This document shows, one piece after another, positions 10,901 to 18,395 of a stretch of 64,000 bases of DNA. A program made the translations under genes and the position numbers. The stretch's first letter is position 1, and every line of letters begins with the position of its first letter. Source of the DNA: Planctomycetia bacterium (GTDB taxonomy: Bacteria > Planctomycetota > Planctomycetia > Pirellulales > PNKZ01); NCBI GenBank assembly GCA_021413845.1, contig JAIOPP010000006.1:62001-126000 (forward strand). The letters are read 5' to 3'. The notes under the pieces were generated by a model. The model worked only from the letters and a program-made list of their open reading frames with translations. It did not search any database and was not told the origin of the DNA.

Positions 10901-11952
10901 CGCCAAGCGGCAAGCCGGGAGATCGGGCCGGCAACGATCCTGCCGACAAAAACTCGCAACAAGCAAGCGCGGCACAGTCCAACAGTAACGGTAACGGTAA
11001 CGCGAACAAGAAAGAGGGCGAAGGCTCGCAGCAAGCGCAAGGTAAAGAGCCCGGCAAGGAAGCTGGTAAGCAACCCGGCTCGGAATCCAGCGGCGCATCG
11101 GGCGCGAACGAGAAGCCCGAAGCGAAAGGGAGCGGTAAGGGAGCTACTCCGAGCGAAGGGCGAACTCCTTCCGGCAGCGAATCGCCGAGCGGCTCGCCGG
11201 GAGAAAAACCGATGCCCGGAGATCAGCCTGGAGGCAAAGAAGGACAAGCGGGGAAAGGCGATGCGCCTGGCAAGGGGGATGCGCCCGGTGAAGGAAAGCC
11301 GAGTGGAGATAAGCCCGGTGAAGGCAAAGCGCCGAGCCCCTCGGCTCAGGCAGGCCGCACGCCGGGCTTGCGCGGCAAGGGAGCGCAGCCGTCGCCGGGT
11401 GAGGGAGAAGGCGAAGGGAAAGGCCAAGGTGAAGGCAAGGGACAAGGCAAGGGACAAGGTGAAGGGCAGGGACAGGGTGAAGGGCAGGGGCAAGCCTCGT
11501 CGGGCCAAGGGTCGTCGGGTAAGCCGTCGTCGTCGCCAGGCAAGCCGAGCAGCCGGCCACAGCCTGGCGAACGCGAAACCGCGAACGCCAATCAAGCGGG
11601 CACCGGTTCGCATGGCGCGCTCACCGGCCCCGACTGGCGTGAGTGGTCCGACTCGTTGCGCAACGTCGAAGAGTTCGTGCCCGGCACGCGGTTGCGTTCG
11701 GAGGCGGCGCGCGTGCGCGAGGAAGCACAAGCGATCCGCACCGAAGCGAAGCGCCACTCGAAGGCCCCGAACTGGAGCTTGGTGCGCGAAAAAGTTTACG
11801 ACCCGCTCATCGAACTGCAGCAACAGCTGGATGAAGAGCTGGCAAGGCGCGAATCGCCTGAGGCCGCCGTGCCGCTCGATCGCGATCCCGTGCCCGATCG
11901 TTTCGGCGAGGCCGTGCGGCGCTACTACGAACGCCTCGGGAGCGGCCGATGA
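7945..11952 (+). CDS. Large membrane protein: beta-rich region, coiled coil and Gly/Lys/Gln low-complexity tail
   Basis: This protein has 1335 residues. Three membrane segments lie near residues 28-48, 52-72 and 150-172. Next comes a periplasmic, probably beta-sandwich region (about 190-510) and a long charged coiled coil (about 600-980, rich in Glu, Lys, Arg and Gln). A Gly/Ser/Pro/Glu/Lys tail (about 985-1215) follows and then a final helical segment. The layout resembles DUF4175/TIGR02302-type proteins by eye only. The start was chosen at 7945, where ATGA overlaps the upstream stop; an in-frame upstream extension would only overlap that gene. Its place between two VWA proteins suggests a structural envelope component of the MoxR system. 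Its function is unknown. Confidence 0.8.
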   Translation: MKNPNTLEGELRSVAARFRRRALWRSLTIVWIVAIVALAATYFIVPDRFRAGLGGGLFLGAIGAAAVAVAVAQLRKFDLRKVAHEVELRYPDLQTKLLAAFEQERASMTGQRGFLEQELIKEARIHSLTHARWRETVPTSELRMWAVAQGAVSLIVLLMFGLQMLSQRRESGMETSVAADETPAKPLWKFEVEPGDVELERGTDLLVLARFPEPIKLPREAVLHATDVAGEQRHPLVQSLSDPVFAARVPEVRADLTYRLTFEDQTSREFKVSVFDYPELERADAELNYPSYTELPKRRIEDVRQLSVLEGSEVKLLCRLNKPVASASLVPAEGEAIALAPSPDDKQLYIAAQVVSKSVRWRLELVDERGRKNRENVEFVVEVVPNRPPELKLLFPRNDVAVSPLQEVPLEVEASDDFGVVRWGLAYELTGKKTSSLTLGEKLPAKEKRSGKHLLALEDLKAVPDELLAWHVWAEDLGPDGKLRRTTSDIYFAEVNPFEEIFRESTMEGGGPPGEKSPVDETAKLQKEIISATWNLRRRESGEKPSAPYGSDVRVIAEAQQKTLDSLEKMKEKLRSPDALAIVAEIEKQMQAAKAELTAAADSATLPPLDKALPPEQAAYQGLLKLRARETRIMRMKNAQGGGGAESPAGQKLDQLELSEEENRYEKRGKSADPNETPAQREREAFLNRLRELARRQEDMNEKIKELQAALEAAKNEEQKKELERQLKRLRDEQREQLRNVDELKNKLDKPEHNEPLAEASKKLEETRENIRQASDALEKGQTPQALTAGARAESGLDKLREDFRKKTAGRFADEVRDLLDRAQQLDDRQQAIGRELADDKQQPKGAGLKSKGTAAEPKLAERLAGQQKELAGVLDQAREITERAEGNEPLLTKQLYDAIRESSQKQTPQAVDMLRQLVEHGLSQEAKKVEPRAREGISQLRDKIEKASQGVLGNDIESLRRAKSEVDRLAQALEEELRREDPSAAPSGKPGDRAGNDPADKNSQQASAAQSNSNGNGNANKKEGEGSQQAQGKEPGKEAGKQPGSESSGASGANEKPEAKGSGKGATPSEGRTPSGSESPSGSPGEKPMPGDQPGGKEGQAGKGDAPGKGDAPGEGKPSGDKPGEGKAPSPSAQAGRTPGLRGKGAQPSPGEGEGEGKGQGEGKGQGKGQGEGQGQGEGQGQASSGQGSSGKPSSSPGKPSSRPQPGERETANANQAGTGSHGALTGPDWREWSDSLRNVEEFVPGTRLRSEAARVREEAQAIRTEAKRHSKAPNWSLVREKVYDPLIELQQQLDEELARRESPEAAVPLDRDPVPDRFGEAVRRYYERLGSGR
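11395..11495 (+). repeat. In-frame Gly-Glu/Gln/Lys short repeat
   Basis: An imperfect six-base repeat (GGNGAR/GGNCAR/GGNAAR) encodes an alternating Gly-x tract of Glu, Lys and Gln after each Gly. It sits in the low-complexity tail of the large membrane protein. It is probably a disordered spacer and is prone to length changes. Confidence 0.75.
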
Positions 11953-14333
11953 GCGGTAGCTCCGCACAACTGCTCGGAGCGCTGGTGTGGGGCGCGCGCG
12001 CTTGGCTACTACCGGCCGTCGCGATCACGACCATCGCGCTTGCCGTGCTCGCTTGGGGCTACCTGCGGCTCGGCGGTTCACGGCGCTTGCGCTTCACCGC
12101 GGCGACGTTGAAAGCGGTCGGTATCGCGCTGCTTGCGGCTATTTTGCTCGATCCCCTGTGGTCGGGCACGCGCGCTCGCCCCGGCGAAAACATTCTATTG
12201 ATCCTGGCGGACAATAGCCGCAGTATGCAAGTGCGCGGCGACTCCGGCACGAAGACGGTCGGGGATGCTTTCGCCGAGCAACTCGGTGGAACGCTCGGCG
12301 ACGAACGCTTGCCGTGGCTCGTGCGGTTGAAACAAGATTTCGATGTGCGCCGCTATGCGTTCGGCGATCGACTCGAGCCGCGCACTTCGTTCGCCGACTT
12401 CAAGTTCGACGGCCGCTCTTCGTCGCTGCATACGGCACTCCGCGCCTTGGCGACGCGCTTCGAGGGGCGACCGCTCGCGGGCATCGTCTTGCTGAGCGAT
12501 GGTTCCGCGACCGACGTACTTTCGCCGGCCGATCTTGCGAAGCTCCCGCCGATTTATACTGTGTTGCCGCCCGAAACGGCGCCGGCCGCGGAGGTGAGCG
12601 TTACGCAAGTCGCCGCGACGCAGACCGGCTTCGAAGATGCTCCGGTCACGTTGACGGCCGAAGCCCAATTGCGCGGATTCGCCGGCGAGCCGCTCGTTTG
12701 CCAAGTGATTGACGAGGCCGGGAAAGTCGTGCAAACACAGGAGCAAACGCCCGGCGAGCGCGACGGCACGGCCGCGTTTCGTTTTCAGTTTCGACCGGCG
12801 AAACCGGGACTTTCCTTCTATCGCGTGCGCGCGACGGCGAAATCGCAACTCGGCGTCTGGGAAAAGCCCGAGATGAGCCGCGAAGGGACGCTCGCGAACA
12901 ACGAACGAATGGTTCAAGTCGATCGAGGTCGAGGGCCGTATCGCGTGCTGTATGTCGGCGGCGCGCCGAATCCCGAGCATAAGTTTCTCGGTCGCTCCTT
13001 GGCCGACGATAAGCAAGTCGAACTCACCTCGCTCGTGCGCATCGCGCGACGCGAACCGAAGTTCGACTTTCGCACGCGGGCCGGAGAGACGTCGAACCCT
13101 CTGTTCCGCGGCTTCGATAAGACGGACGACGAGACCGAGCGCTACGACCAGCCGGTGTTCGTGCGACTCGGCATTCGAGAAGAAAACGAACTGCGCGACG
13201 GCTTTCCGAAGTCGGCCGATCAACTGTTCGCTTACCATGCGGTCGTGCTCGACGACGTCGAAGCCGAACTCTTTACGACCGACCAAATGGCGCTGCTTGC
13301 GCGCTTCGTTTCCGAGCGCGGTGGCGGCCTGCTCATGCTCGGCGGGCCCGACGGCTTCTCGAAGGGCCGCTTCGAGAAGACGCCGGTTGCGGACATATTG
13401 CCGGTTTATATGCAGCGCAGCGCAGCGACGATGCCGCGCCCCGAAGCCGGTTATTGTTGGAAGCCGACGCGCGAAGGTTGGCTCGAGCCTTGGCTTCGTC
13501 TGCGAGCCAACGAAGCCGACGAGCGACTCCGCCTCGAAACGATGCCGCCGTTTCGGACGTTGAATCGGACGTCGGGCATCAAGCCCGGCGCGGTGGTGCT
13601 GGCCGCGGCGGTCGATTCGTCGGGTGCGGAGCAACCGGCGTTGGTCGTGCAAAACTACGGGCGCGGGCGAGCGGCGGCGCTGCTCATCGGCGACATGTGG
13701 CGCTGGCGGCTGAAGATGGAACCGGAGAATCAAGACCTCGAAAAAACGTGGCGGCAACTGGTGCGTTGGCTCACCGCCGACGTGCCGGGCCGCATCACGG
13801 CTTCGAGCGAAGTCGTCGCCGATGAGCTGACGCAATCGGTGCGGATCGCCGTGCGAGCGCGTGATCCGGATTATCGCCCGCTCGACAACGCACAAGTGAA
13901 ACTGCGAATCGTTTCGCCCGACGGCACGACCTTGCCGCTCGATATGGAACCGAGCCGGCGCGAGGCGGGGATCTATGAAGCCTCTTATGTTCCCCGCGCG
14001 CCGGGGGCGTATCGGGCAAGCGTGAGCGTCGTCGACGGCTCCGGCAAAGAGATCGGCGGAAGCGAAACCGGCTGGACCAACGATCCCTCGGCCGATGAGT
14101 TTCGCCGGCTGGAGCCCGATCGAGACTTGCTGCGGAAGATTGCGACCGAAACGAAAGGGGACACGGTCGAACTGAAGGATCTCGAACGGTTCGCTTCCGA
14201 GCTCGCCGCCCGTCCGGTGCCGGAGACGGTGCAATCGCTGTTTCCGATCTGGCATACGGCTTGGGTCTTCGGGCTGGCGATCGCGTGTTTGGCCGGGGAG
14301 TGGGGACTGCGGCGCTGGAGGGGCTTGCCGTGA
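11949..14333 (+). CDS. Membrane VWA protein with GATase1-like domain
   Basis: This 794-residue protein has two N-terminal membrane segments (about 15-38 and 50-70) and a VWA domain whose MIDAS motif DNSRS starts at D88. A class I glutamine-amidotransferase-like region lies near residues 420-570 (GGGLLMLGGPDGFSKG) without an obvious nucleophile Cys. An Ig-like region and a C-terminal membrane segment (about 765-785) follow. The ATG overlaps the previous stop (ATGA). It completes the pair of VWA proteins on either side of the coiled-coil protein, as in other planctomycete MoxR loci. The MIDAS suggests metal-dependent protein binding rather than catalysis. Confidence 0.87.
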   Translation: MSGSSAQLLGALVWGARAWLLPAVAITTIALAVLAWGYLRLGGSRRLRFTAATLKAVGIALLAAILLDPLWSGTRARPGENILLILADNSRSMQVRGDSGTKTVGDAFAEQLGGTLGDERLPWLVRLKQDFDVRRYAFGDRLEPRTSFADFKFDGRSSSLHTALRALATRFEGRPLAGIVLLSDGSATDVLSPADLAKLPPIYTVLPPETAPAAEVSVTQVAATQTGFEDAPVTLTAEAQLRGFAGEPLVCQVIDEAGKVVQTQEQTPGERDGTAAFRFQFRPAKPGLSFYRVRATAKSQLGVWEKPEMSREGTLANNERMVQVDRGRGPYRVLYVGGAPNPEHKFLGRSLADDKQVELTSLVRIARREPKFDFRTRAGETSNPLFRGFDKTDDETERYDQPVFVRLGIREENELRDGFPKSADQLFAYHAVVLDDVEAELFTTDQMALLARFVSERGGGLLMLGGPDGFSKGRFEKTPVADILPVYMQRSAATMPRPEAGYCWKPTREGWLEPWLRLRANEADERLRLETMPPFRTLNRTSGIKPGAVVLAAAVDSSGAEQPALVVQNYGRGRAAALLIGDMWRWRLKMEPENQDLEKTWRQLVRWLTADVPGRITASSEVVADELTQSVRIAVRARDPDYRPLDNAQVKLRIVSPDGTTLPLDMEPSRREAGIYEASYVPRAPGAYRASVSVVDGSGKEIGGSETGWTNDPSADEFRRLEPDRDLLRKIATETKGDTVELKDLERFASELAARPVPETVQSLFPIWHTAWVFGLAIACLAGEWGLRRWRGLP

Positions 14334-15370
14334 AGTTTTGGCGAATCACGTTCGGCATTTCGTTCGTCTTCCTCAGCGCTGCGCCTTTACGGAGTGCGGC
14401 ACCGAGCAACTCGGCCGATGGGAAAACAAATGCGGAAGTCGCGGGTGCGCGGACGACGCTGATCGTCGTCCGTGGTGCGGACGGGGAAGAACGGTACGGA
14501 AAGATCTTCGCCGAAGAGACCGCGATCTGGCGTAAGACCGCCGCCGCGAGCGACGTTCGTTTCACGCTCATCGGCGAAGAAGAGGCCGAGGCTGACAAGG
14601 AAGCCGCTGCGAGCAGTTCGGATAAAGAGCGGCTACTAGCGCAACTTCAAACCGAAACGACCGCGGCTTCTCAGACTGTTCCGCTCTGGCTGATCTTCAT
14701 CGGACACGGCACGTTCGATGGCCGAACCGCGGCCTTCAACTTACGGGGTTCGGACGTGTCGAGCGTAGAGCTTTCCGAATGGCTCAAGGAATGCCGCCGG
14801 CCGATGGTCGTCGTGAACACGACCGCCGCGAGCGCGCCGTTTCTCACCGCGCTCAGCGCGCCGGGCCGAGTCGTCGTTACGGCGACGAAGAGCGGGCAAG
14901 AGCGAAACTACGCGCGCTTCGGACGCTACTTCGCCAAGCGCGTGACCGATCTCGGAGCCGACCTCGACAAGGATGAGCGAACGTCGCTCTTCGAGGCATA
15001 CCTTGCCGCGGCGCGCGATACGGCCGACTTTTATAAGAGCGACGGTCGGGTCGCGACCGAACATCCCTTGCTCGACGACGACGGCGACGGCAAAGGAGTG
15101 CGTGCCGACTTCTTCGAGCGTGATAAGCTGGTTAAACGCTCGCTCGGCGAAAAGGCCGTCGATGGCGATGCCGCCCGACGATTCTATCTGGCGCCGAGCC
15201 CGGCCGATGCCCAGCTCACGCCGGCTCAACTTGCCGAACGGGACAGCTTAGAAGCGGCTCTCGCGGCGCTGCGCGGTCGGAAGCAACAGTTGGCGGAATC
15301 CGACTACTTTGCCGAGCTCGAGCGCTTGCTTCTCAAGCTCGCTAGGTTACAAGTAGAGCCTACGAAATAG
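14330..15370 (+). CDS. Secreted caspase/legumain-fold protein lacking the catalytic Cys
   Basis: A GTG start overlaps the upstream stop (GTGA) and gives a clean signal peptide (MKFWRITFGISFVFLSAAPLRSAA). The mature domain has LIFIGHGTFDG, which matches the His motif of clan CD (C13/C14) peptidases. The strand that should end in the nucleophile reads VVVNTTAASAPFL, with no Cys. ERTSLFEAY and ATEHPLLDDDGDGKG near residues 215-255 are typical of bacterial C13-like proteins. A helical C-terminus follows. It is 346 residues long and the last gene in the coupled operon. I infer a catalytically dead pseudo-peptidase or binding module. The longer reading from 14261 would overlap the upstream gene by 73 bases. 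Confidence 0.72.
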   Translation: MKFWRITFGISFVFLSAAPLRSAAPSNSADGKTNAEVAGARTTLIVVRGADGEERYGKIFAEETAIWRKTAAASDVRFTLIGEEEAEADKEAAASSSDKERLLAQLQTETTAASQTVPLWLIFIGHGTFDGRTAAFNLRGSDVSSVELSEWLKECRRPMVVVNTTAASAPFLTALSAPGRVVVTATKSGQERNYARFGRYFAKRVTDLGADLDKDERTSLFEAYLAAARDTADFYKSDGRVATEHPLLDDDGDGKGVRADFFERDKLVKRSLGEKAVDGDAARRFYLAPSPADAQLTPAQLAERDSLEAALAALRGRKQQLAESDYFAELERLLLKLARLQVEPTK

Positions 15371-15433
15371 TCGATTTCGTGCCGCATCCTTTGCTGCGCC
15401 CCGCCTCGTTTGCCCCCGCCTCAAGTGAAACTC

Positions 15434-17509
15434 ATGCTCGCTTCGTCGCTCGCGCTCGTATTCCGCGCATCGTTCCAGTTCACGCTCGCTATCACGATCC
15501 TCCTCTCGCCGAGTTTTTCGTTCGCCGAGACCGAAGCGGCGAAGATGGGGACGAAGCCCGAGGCGTGGTGGCCGGTGCAGCCGCGGCCGTTGCCGCTGGT
15601 GCATCCGTTGTTCTCCGACGACATGGTATTGCAGCGCGAGATCGCCGCGCCGATTTGGGGTTGGAGCAAGCCGGGCGATGAGATCACGGTGTCGTTCGAC
15701 GGCGCTAAGAGCGGCACGACGGCGATTGCGGGAACCGACGGCCGTTGGTCGACGAAGATCGGCCCGTTCGCGCCGGGAGGCCCGCATAAGCTTTCGATCA
15801 AATCGTCGGAACAAGAAGTGACGCTGTCGAACGTGCTCGTCGGCGATGTGTGGCTTTGCTCCGGGCAATCGAACATGAATTGGCCGGTGCGTCTGGCGCA
15901 AAACGGTGCGCAGGAAGCTGCGGCGGCGGACAATCCGCACATCCGTTCGTTTACGGTGAATTTCTATCCTGCGGTCGTGCCGCAGAAGTTGCCGCCCCCT
16001 GCGAAGTGGGAAGTCTGCAACCCTGAGTTTGCGAAGAACTTTTCCGGCGTCGGTTATTTCTTTGCTCGTGAAATCAATAAGACGACGAAGGTTCCGATCG
16101 GCATCATTCATAGTTCGGTCGGCGCGACGTATGCCGAAACTTGGGTGAGCGCCGAGGCACTGCGCAACAAGATGCCGGAAGACTTTCCCGCGCAGTTGGA
16201 CGAAGTCGAGCAATGGGCTAAGGCCGACGGCGGCTCCGACGACTACTTCGCCGAGATCGAGCGCTGGGTGGCCGCGGTCGATCCGAATAGTGCGCGCCTC
16301 CGATATGCGTCGGCCGTCGACTTGAACCATGACGATGCGAAGGCCGGTGCGTGGCGCGAGATCGAAGTTCCGAAGCCGTGGGAAGAGGCCGGTTTCTCGG
16401 GGTTCGATGGTCTCGCGTGGTTTCGCCGCACGCTCGATATTCCTCAAGATTGGATCGGCGACGATCTGAAACTGCAACTCTCGCTCATCAACGATGTCGA
16501 TGTCGTGTGGTTCAACGGCACCCTCATCGGCTCGACGCAGCTGAAAGGGAGCCGCAACTACGTCATCGATCGGAAGCTCGTGAAGCCGGGTGCGAATCTG
16601 CTCTCCGTCGCGATTTTGAACCACACGGGACCGGGAGGGTTCTGCTCGCTGCCGCAGCACATGAACCTCGTGCCGATGAACAAAAAAACAACGACGACGA
16701 TTCGACCGGCGGGAACTTGGAAAGGGAAGGCCGCGGTCGCGATAACCGAGATCAAACTGCCGTTTCCGCAGCCGAAAGTTCGCAACTACAAAACGATCAC
16801 GTCGATGTACAACGGCATGATCGCGCCGCTCGCACCGTTTGCGCTGAAAGGGGCGCTCTGGTATCAAGGAGAAGCGAACGGACCACGCTGGTTGCAATAT
16901 CGCCGCTTGCTGCCGACGCTCATCGCCGACTGGCGCGAACGCTTCCAGGTCGGCGACTTTCCGTTCCTGATCGTCTCTTTGGCTAACTACAACCCGCTGC
17001 AAAAGCTACCGGTCGAGCCGGGTTGGGCCGAGATTCGTGAATCGCAATGGCGCACTGCGCGTATGGTGCCCAACGCGGGACTCGCCATGACGATCGACAT
17101 CGGCGGCGAAGACATTCATCCGCGCAACAAGCAAGAAGTCGGCCGACGGCTTTCGCTCGTTGCCCGACGCATGGTCTACGGCGAGAAAGACTTGCTCGAC
17201 TCGGGCCCGACGTTCACGAAGATGGAAATCGATCCGGCGATGAAGAATCGCGTCCGATTGCATTTCAAACACATCGGCGGTGGGCTCACGGTGCGCGCAG
17301 GGGATCCGAAGCTCACCGGGTTCGTCGTCGCCGGAGAGGATAAGAAATTCGTGTGGGCCGATGCCGTGATCGAGGGAGATACGATCGTCGTCTCGTCGCC
17401 CGACGTGCCGGAGCCGAAGCATGTACGCTACGGTTGGGCGTGGAACCCGTTGGTGAATCTTTTCAACAAAGAAGGCCTGCCGGCGATCACTTTCCGCACC
17501 GACGAGTAG
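15434..17509 (+). CDS. Secreted sialate O-acetylesterase (SASA/SGNH family)
   Basis: This 691-residue protein has a signal peptide (MLASSLALVFRASF...FSFA). The block with nucleophile CSGQSNMNWP has Ser at residue 146, and the C-terminal DIHP motif sits near residue 560. A galactose-binding-like jelly roll (about 310-400) is inserted in the catalytic fold, the long form common in planctomycetes and Bacteroidetes. The family removes acetyl esters from sialic acids or plant polysaccharides in the periplasm or outside the cell. The start at 15434 was preferred over TTG 15410 because it begins the signal peptide. A 63-base gap follows the MoxR operon, so read-through is possible. Confidence 0.9.
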   Translation: MLASSLALVFRASFQFTLAITILLSPSFSFAETEAAKMGTKPEAWWPVQPRPLPLVHPLFSDDMVLQREIAAPIWGWSKPGDEITVSFDGAKSGTTAIAGTDGRWSTKIGPFAPGGPHKLSIKSSEQEVTLSNVLVGDVWLCSGQSNMNWPVRLAQNGAQEAAAADNPHIRSFTVNFYPAVVPQKLPPPAKWEVCNPEFAKNFSGVGYFFAREINKTTKVPIGIIHSSVGATYAETWVSAEALRNKMPEDFPAQLDEVEQWAKADGGSDDYFAEIERWVAAVDPNSARLRYASAVDLNHDDAKAGAWREIEVPKPWEEAGFSGFDGLAWFRRTLDIPQDWIGDDLKLQLSLINDVDVVWFNGTLIGSTQLKGSRNYVIDRKLVKPGANLLSVAILNHTGPGGFCSLPQHMNLVPMNKKTTTTIRPAGTWKGKAAVAITEIKLPFPQPKVRNYKTITSMYNGMIAPLAPFALKGALWYQGEANGPRWLQYRRLLPTLIADWRERFQVGDFPFLIVSLANYNPLQKLPVEPGWAEIRESQWRTARMVPNAGLAMTIDIGGEDIHPRNKQEVGRRLSLVARRMVYGEKDLLDSGPTFTKMEIDPAMKNRVRLHFKHIGGGLTVRAGDPKLTGFVVAGEDKKFVWADAVIEGDTIVVSSPDVPEPKHVRYGWAWNPLVNLFNKEGLPAITFRTDE

Positions 17510-17603
17510 ACACCCATTCCGGGTGCGCCCGCCGAGCTTATTTTTGCGCATAGACGGTAATAGCGGCGTTTTCGGGTCATTCCGAATGTTTTTGCCAGGC
17601 GGG

Positions 17604-17612
17604 TGCTAGAAT
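17604..17612 (+). promoter_or_regulatory. Possible extended -10 promoter element of the metal-efflux unit
   Basis: TGCTAGAAT matches an extended -10 (TGnTATAAT) in the 188-base gap before the His-rich protein gene. No good -35 is spaced correctly. This is inference only. Confidence 0.3.
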
Positions 17613-17697
17613 AGATTAAGCGATTCCGTCACTTCGCTTGACCCGATTGCCGATAACTACGATAGTGCAAGTGGTAAGTTCGACTGAGTAAAACGTC

Positions 17698-18156
17698 GTG
17701 CGTAGCGTCATTTCTCACATCGTCGTCGCGGTCATGGCGCTGCATACGCTGCTGGGGTGCTGTTGGCATCATGGGCACGCGCATGCCGTCGAGATCGCGC
17801 ACGACGCCGCGGAAACACCGGCTCACGACGAGCACCACTGTCGCCATCATCATCACGATCACGACGCAGTAGCCGACGGTATCGAGTTGGCCGATGGCGT
17901 CGATGCGGCTGATCAAGATGAAGGCCGGCAGGCACCGGCTCCTTGTTCCGAATCATGCGGCGATAAGTGCCAATTCGTTTCGACGAGCCGGGTCGAACTC
18001 GAACGCCCGACGTTTTCGACCGACCTGCATTTCGCCTCGCTGCCGGCGATCGAGATCACGGGCGAGCTCTCCTTCGTACGGTTCGAGACACGCCGCACGA
18101 CCGTGGCTCCGCTGCCGATACGGCTGCATCTTTGGAATCGGCTGCTGTTGATTTAA
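17698..18156 (+). CDS. Small His/Cys-rich exported protein, probable metal-binding
   Basis: This 152-residue protein starts with GTG. An N-terminal hydrophobic segment ends in TLLGCC (residues 17-22), a possible but imperfect lipobox. A dense His cluster follows at residues 24-56 (WHHGHAHA, DEHHCRHHHHDHD), then CSESCGDKCQF (83-93). Such proteins next to heavy-metal RND genes probably bind or buffer Cu, Zn, Co or Ni in the periplasm. The next gene, 240 bases downstream, is the efflux adaptor. The ligand is not determined and no named family was recognised. Confidence 0.72.
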   Translation: MRSVISHIVVAVMALHTLLGCCWHHGHAHAVEIAHDAAETPAHDEHHCRHHHHDHDAVADGIELADGVDAADQDEGRQAPAPCSESCGDKCQFVSTSRVELERPTFSTDLHFASLPAIEITGELSFVRFETRRTTVAPLPIRLHLWNRLLLI

Positions 18157-18221
18157 TTCTTTGACGGGCTCGTCGGCAAGCTCCCGATAGCGGTAGCTCG
18201 GCCGCGATTCTTCGGCCCCTC

Positions 18222-18240
18222 AACCGGCTTTCCGCCGGTT
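18222..18240. other. Small inverted repeat between His-rich gene and efflux adaptor
   Basis: AACCGGC-TTTCC-GCCGGTT forms a perfect 7-bp stem with a 5-base loop, followed by TCTCGG rather than a T tract. It could be a weak attenuator or RNA-processing hairpin that separates the first gene from the adaptor. Nothing else was seen in the 239-base gap (18157-18395). Confidence 0.4.
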
Positions 18241-18395
18241 TCTCGGTAACGCATGGCCGCTTGCCCGCGTCCGTTCGTTGCCGCAGCGTTTCGATTCGTT
18301 TTCATTTTCCAAGATGCGTTGCGCTTGCGCCCTTCACGGCGACGGCGCGCAGCCGCAACTTCAAGACGTATGCCGTCTTTGCTTAGGAATGGTTT

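Noticed and set aside
10985-11000. AACGGT microrepeat as a regulatory direct repeat
   Set aside because: It lies inside a coding low-complexity tract and encodes Asn/Gly; nothing points to a DNA-level role.
12195-14255. A 686-codon open frame on the minus strand
   Set aside because: It lies entirely antisense to the VWA/GATase-like gene, has Arg/His-rich composition typical of reversed high-GC codons, and has no recognisable domain.
15347-17002. A 551-codon open frame on the minus strand
   Set aside because: It is antisense to the sialate O-acetylesterase, whose GQSNM motif and signal peptide are secure; the reverse protein is basic and shows no motif.
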